From Pigoraptor vietnamica (lineage: Eukaryota > Opisthokonta > Filasterea): a stretch of 20,000 nt of DNA. The position numbers and the translations under genes were made by a program. Location: positions 32,501-52,500 of the forward strand of contig CALSCQ010002632.1 of NCBI GenBank assembly GCA_943704525.1, in the 5' to 3' direction. Positions within the stretch are counted from its first letter, which is position 1; every line of letters begins with the position of its first letter. Shown in pieces: positions 17,288 to 20,000 of this stretch. The notes under the pieces are model-generated. The model was not told the DNA's origin. It searched no databases and saw only the letters and a program-made list of their open reading frames with translations.

Positions 17288-18532
17288 TTAGAGGTATATT
17301 TTTCGCAAGTCAGGTGGCGCCGTGATCGTGTTGCACTGCGGACACAACCGCTTGACGCCGAGCGTCTGCAACCAGCACCGCTCGCAGTGCACGTGCCAGC
17401 ACAGCACAGACACGAGCGGCTGCGCGTATCGCTCCATGCAGATCAGGCACCGCGGCGTCCCTGCGCTGCTCGCATTCGACGCCGCCTCCAGCTCTCGTAT
17501 GCGCGACTTGAGGCTCGCAATGACCACCGCAGCGCCCGTCCCAGCGACACCCGCGTCGCCCTCCCCCGTCCCCAGCACTGCGCCCGACGGTGGCACGTGA
17601 CCGTACTCGGCCTCTTCGTCCAACCTCACTATCGAATCCTCGCCGTACTGCGCCTCGCCAAATTGCGCCGTCGCGTCGTCGTCCACGTCAATGTCGGCGT
17701 CCTCGTCGCTGTCGACGCGCGCGCGTTTCGCACCGCTTCTCCCGGCCGCGCTCCCGCTGCTGTGCACGCCGGGCGCCGCATTCGCAAACCCCCCGACAAC
17801 CATGGTCGACGCTCGCACGCGCGTCTGTCCCGCCCACGAATACACCTCGTACTGCTCCGAGTCCTCCCCCGCCGCGTGCTGACTGCCCGCCACTGGCTCC
17901 CCGCGCGGCGCACCCCCCGCAGCCAAGCACCCGTCCACATGCGCATTAATGTCCGCCTCGTTACCTCGCACAATGTCGCCGCAAATTGGACATCGCGGAA
18001 TAATCTCGCATTCCATAGCCTCGGCTTCTGCAGACGCCGCTGCCGAGCGACGTCGCCGTCCCCCACGCCCCTCGAGCCGTTCCCGCCGGCCCTTCCGCGC
18101 GCGCCGCAGCACCTCCAAACAACGCAACGAAGCTGCCGACTGCGCACCCGCCGAGCCATCTGCGAGCGCCATTTCCGCGTCAAAGTCCTCGTCTGGTCGG
18201 TCGCGTGGTCGCAGGCCGTTGCTGCGCAGTTGGATGGCCTGCGAGTGCACGAGCCGCCGTGCGTTGAGCGCTGCGCCCCTTTTCCCGCTGGCCGCCTGCG
18301 GCAAATCGCGCTCAGCATCGCTCTTTGCGCGCGCAACCGCCGCCACTGGGTCGCGGAGTCTTGCCAATTCGAGCGCATAGTGGGCCTCATACTCGCCCGG
18401 CGGCAGGGGCGCACCGCACAGCGGACACACAACCACGGCGCCCCTTTGCAACCCCGCAGACGGCGCGCGGCGTGGTGCCGGTCCATCCGCGGCAGACCGC
18501 GACGGCAGCGGCGCTATTGGGAGCACGTCCAT
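17288..18532 (-). CDS. RNF220: RNF220-like RING-type E3 ubiquitin ligase
   Basis: A single-exon frame encodes 414 residues from an ATG at 18532 in good context (gccATGG). At the C-terminus is a C3HC4 RING: Cys362, Cys365, Cys378, His380, Cys383, Cys386, Cys397, Cys400. The stretch CWHVHCERCWLQTLG, then LCPQCNTITAPPDL and the final RKIYL, is the RNF220 hallmark. It is preceded by a short helix (LKSRIRELEAAS, about 341-352), like the coiled coil before the RNF220 RING. Two upstream zinc motifs are visible: CPLC...H at 36-51, and a C2HC finger at 181-202 (CPICGDIV, then HVDGCL). Basic clusters (GRRRRS about 158-163 and KRAR 269-272) suggest nuclear entry; an Asp-rich patch follows at about 275-286. 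RNF220 proteins ubiquitinate nuclear and signalling substrates in animals. The substrate here is unknown. It is shorter than the ~566-residue human protein. No intron is needed, unlike most neighbours. Confidence 0.92.
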   Translation of the reverse strand: MDVLPIAPLPSRSAADGPAPRRAPSAGLQRGAVVVCPLCGAPLPPGEYEAHYALELARLRDPVAAVARAKSDAERDLPQAASGKRGAALNARRLVHSQAIQLRSNGLRPRDRPDEDFDAEMALADGSAGAQSAASLRCLEVLRRARKGRRERLEGRGGRRRRSAAASAEAEAMECEIIPRCPICGDIVRGNEADINAHVDGCLAAGGAPRGEPVAGSQHAAGEDSEQYEVYSWAGQTRVRASTMVVGGFANAAPGVHSSGSAAGRSGAKRARVDSDEDADIDVDDDATAQFGEAQYGEDSIVRLDEEAEYGHVPPSGAVLGTGEGDAGVAGTGAAVVIASLKSRIRELEAASNASSAGTPRCLICMERYAQPLVSVLCWHVHCERCWLQTLGVKRLCPQCNTITAPPDLRKIYL

Positions 18533-19015
18533 GGCTGCGTGAGTGGACTTGCTGCGGGATCTGCCTCACGTAGCGAGAAGAAGAGGGACCCCAGCCCAAG
18601 AAAGCGCCAAACGGTCACTCGTTGGCACGTGGGGAAATTTCCGAGATCTCGTCAGCGATTAACTCTATTTTTTGGCAATGCCATTTTTTTTAGGATGCCG
18701 TGTTGAAAGTAGTGTGCGGAAAAGCAGCGCCAACCACGCGAACCCACAACAAACACGCGCACCCACGCCTGCTTGCGCGCACGCGTGTTCCTCACCGCGC
18801 GGACGGTTTTGCGCCCCTGCGATCGACCGACACACGCAGCGCCCCGCAATGAGCGGCTCATGACCGACTGAAACGACCGCGTTGTGATTGGGCGCGTTCG
18901 CCCCAGTGGGCGGCTGCTTTCGTGTCGTACTCTCTGGGGGGAATCGAGTGCTGGCGGGGTGGTGTGCGTGCGTGTGCGGCGTCGTCGACTGCGCTGAGGC
19001 GCATCCGCCGGGCTG
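18533..19015. promoter_or_regulatory. Divergent intergenic region between RNF220-like and WOPR genes
   Basis: This stretch of 483 bp lies between head-to-head start codons. It holds CACGTG at 18626-18631, an AT-rich block at about 18657-18700 with the inverted repeat TGGCA-A-TGCCA (18674-18684), and an inverted CCAAT (gattgg) near 18885-18890. Reverse-strand open frames across it are Pro-rich by-products of G-rich sequence. No RNA gene is seen. Promoter function is inferred from position. Confidence 0.5.
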
Positions 19016-19159
19016 ATGGCGTCCGGTGGAGGGGCGCACGCCCCGCGCATTCCGAATAGCTACGTCTCGTTCATGGGCTACGTGCGCAACGAGGAAACGG
19101 CCTTCAAGTGAGTCGCGGACTGTGTGTGTGGGTGTGGGTGTGTGCGAGGGAGGGGGATA

Positions 19160-19199
<40 letters not shown>

Positions 19200-19801
19200 G
19201 TGTAGTGGCGGTCCGACTCTATTGCCCAATTTTTTGTGCGTTTGCTTATCTGTTGTGCTCTCAGAATCTTCAACGAGGCGAAGCGCGGCGGCTGTCGGCT
19301 AGTCACCTATCGCCTGCGCGACGTCCTCTTTGGGCCTGGCGAGGGGTACGTGTACGACTCGACGTCCAGCGACATTCAGCGGTGGACGGACCCCTACGAC
19401 TGGGGAGAGACGCACCACACGGACAGCCGCTACCTGCTCTACTACCGCCAGGCCAATGTCGTCGTGGACCCCGCGACGGGCACGCGGAGAAAGGTGGAGC
19501 GCGAGGGTGGTCTCCGCAAGAAGATTATGACGGATCCTAATAGCAATCTTCGGCTAATCAACTATTACAGCGACAGGTGCGCCTTTGTTTGGATGGGATT
19601 GTTTTGGGGCTGCGTGTGAACAAGGCATTGCGACTGTGCTGCGCGTGTGGGATATGCCTTGCAAGTCGCGAGAGGAGGAGGGGTTGACTCTCCGCCGTGC
19701 GTGTTCAGAATATCCCCCTAATCGAGTGTGTGTCTGCCGCAGTTACATCGCCACGCACGGCAACGACGACATTTACTTTGTGCCACCAAGCACGCCCCAC
19801 C

Positions 19802-19845
<44 letters not shown>

Positions 19846-20000
19846 CGTGTGTGTGTGTGTGGGTGTGAGAGAGTTGTCCTGCGTGGGAAGTAGTGCTCCC
19901 ATTGATATCCCATCACGTCACCGAGCAGTGCTCAAAATGCCAAGGAAATGCTCGCGTCCCGCCTTCTCAAGCGCAAGGACCCCTCGGCCACGTCGCCCTC
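19016..20000 (+). CDS. WOPR-domain (Gti1/Pac2 family) transcription regulator, 5' part
   Basis: Exons 19016-19107, 19265-19576, 19743-19802 and 19929 onward run off the right edge. Introns are GT-AG (157, 166 and 126 bp) and keep frame. The protein starts close to the domain: SYVSFMGYVRNEETAF, then IFNEAK (15-37), LVTYRLRDVLF, GEGYVYDS, IQRWTDPYDWGE (68-79), YLLYYRQ, then GLRKKIM and LRLINYYSDR. This is the order of conserved segments of the WOPR fold (Gti1/Pac2, Wor1, Ryp1, Sge1): an N-terminal helix with a GYV or GHI start, the V(F/Y)D strand, RWTDG-W, YL-YR and GL-KKT, then LISYY. Those fungal proteins bind DNA directly and act as master regulators of morphology. The usual RWTDG-W-S reads RWTD-PYDWGE here, a small divergence. 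After the domain comes a Lys/Arg-rich helix-like segment (KEMLASRLLKRKD) in exon 4. The ATG at 19016 is the first in frame near the domain. Function beyond DNA binding is not inferable. Confidence 0.82.
19160..19198 (+). repeat. Poly-G run of 39 bases in WOPR intron 1
   Basis: An uninterrupted run of 39 G lies in the intron 19108-19264, preceded by more G-rich sequence (gagggaggggg). It could form G-quadruplexes in DNA and pre-mRNA. Exact length should be treated with caution because homopolymers this long are poorly sequenced. Confidence 0.95.
19803..19867 (+). repeat. (GT)19 microsatellite starting at the WOPR intron 3 donor
   Basis: A perfect (GT)19 run occupies 19803-19840, followed by GCGTGCGTGTG-type units to about 19867. 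Its first GT is the predicted 5' splice site of intron 3 (CAC CG/GTGTGT), so the repeat and the donor are the same sequence. Confidence 0.9.

Noticed and set aside
18674-18684. TGGCA-A-TGCCA as an NF1-type binding site
   Set aside because: It is a short palindrome with no supporting copies; spacing does not match the classic site. It is kept only as a note in the intergenic region.
18665-19306. Minus-strand frame with a poly-Pro run as a gene
   Set aside because: The Pro run is just the complement of the G39 tract, and the frame spans the WOPR first exon and promoter with no domain.

Overview
The window is GC-rich nuclear DNA of a eukaryote. The evidence is consistent: five of the eight genes can only be read by joining exons across short introns (about 61-250 bp). 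All donors are GT, mostly GTGNGN, and nearly all acceptors end in CAG. Codon third positions are strongly G/C, genes are tightly packed, and long CA/TG microsatellites sit inside introns. The gene set (Bmp-Kelch-TKL receptor kinase, FBXW7-type F-box protein, RNF220-type RING ligase, WOPR/Gti1-Pac2 regulator, mitochondrial HADH, carnosine N-methyltransferase) points to a free-living protist, perhaps amoebozoan or an early obazoan lineage. The taxon cannot be fixed from this sequence, and no prokaryotic, viral or organellar block is seen.

Layout. 1-591 (+): 3' end of a carnosine N-methyltransferase-like gene. 671-4609 (-): a 1312-residue, mostly disordered protein with a coiled coil, one FN3-like domain and an Asp-rich repeat. 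5095-10498 (+): a gene of about 20 exons for a receptor kinase with signal peptide, Bmp/PnrA-type ligand-binding domain, six Kelch blades, one membrane helix and an intact TKL-type kinase domain. 10631-13189 (-): nine-exon FBXW7/Cdc4-like F-box/WD40 protein. 13686-15415 (+): two-exon TPR protein. 15674-17177 (+): four-exon mitochondrial short-chain 3-hydroxyacyl-CoA dehydrogenase. 17288-18532 (-): single-exon RNF220-like RING ligase. 19016-20000+ (+): 5' part of a WOPR-domain transcription factor.

Organisation. Three head-to-head pairs share divergent intergenic regions of nearly equal size (485, 496 and 483 bp). Tail-to-tail neighbours are separated by only 79-132 bp. Only the TPR and HADH genes are in tandem (258 bp apart). 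No shared pathway joins all the genes. Two of them (FBXW7-like and RNF220-like) act in ubiquitin ligation, one is a cell-surface sensor and one a DNA-binding regulator.

The item most likely to be a little-described system is the receptor kinase, which fuses a bacterial-type solute-binding fold and a Kelch propeller to a transmembrane TKL kinase. Second is the intron-bearing WOPR regulator in a genome that does not look fungal. Exon models were built by hand from reading frame, splice signals and family fit; exons 13-14 of the kinase are the least certain.
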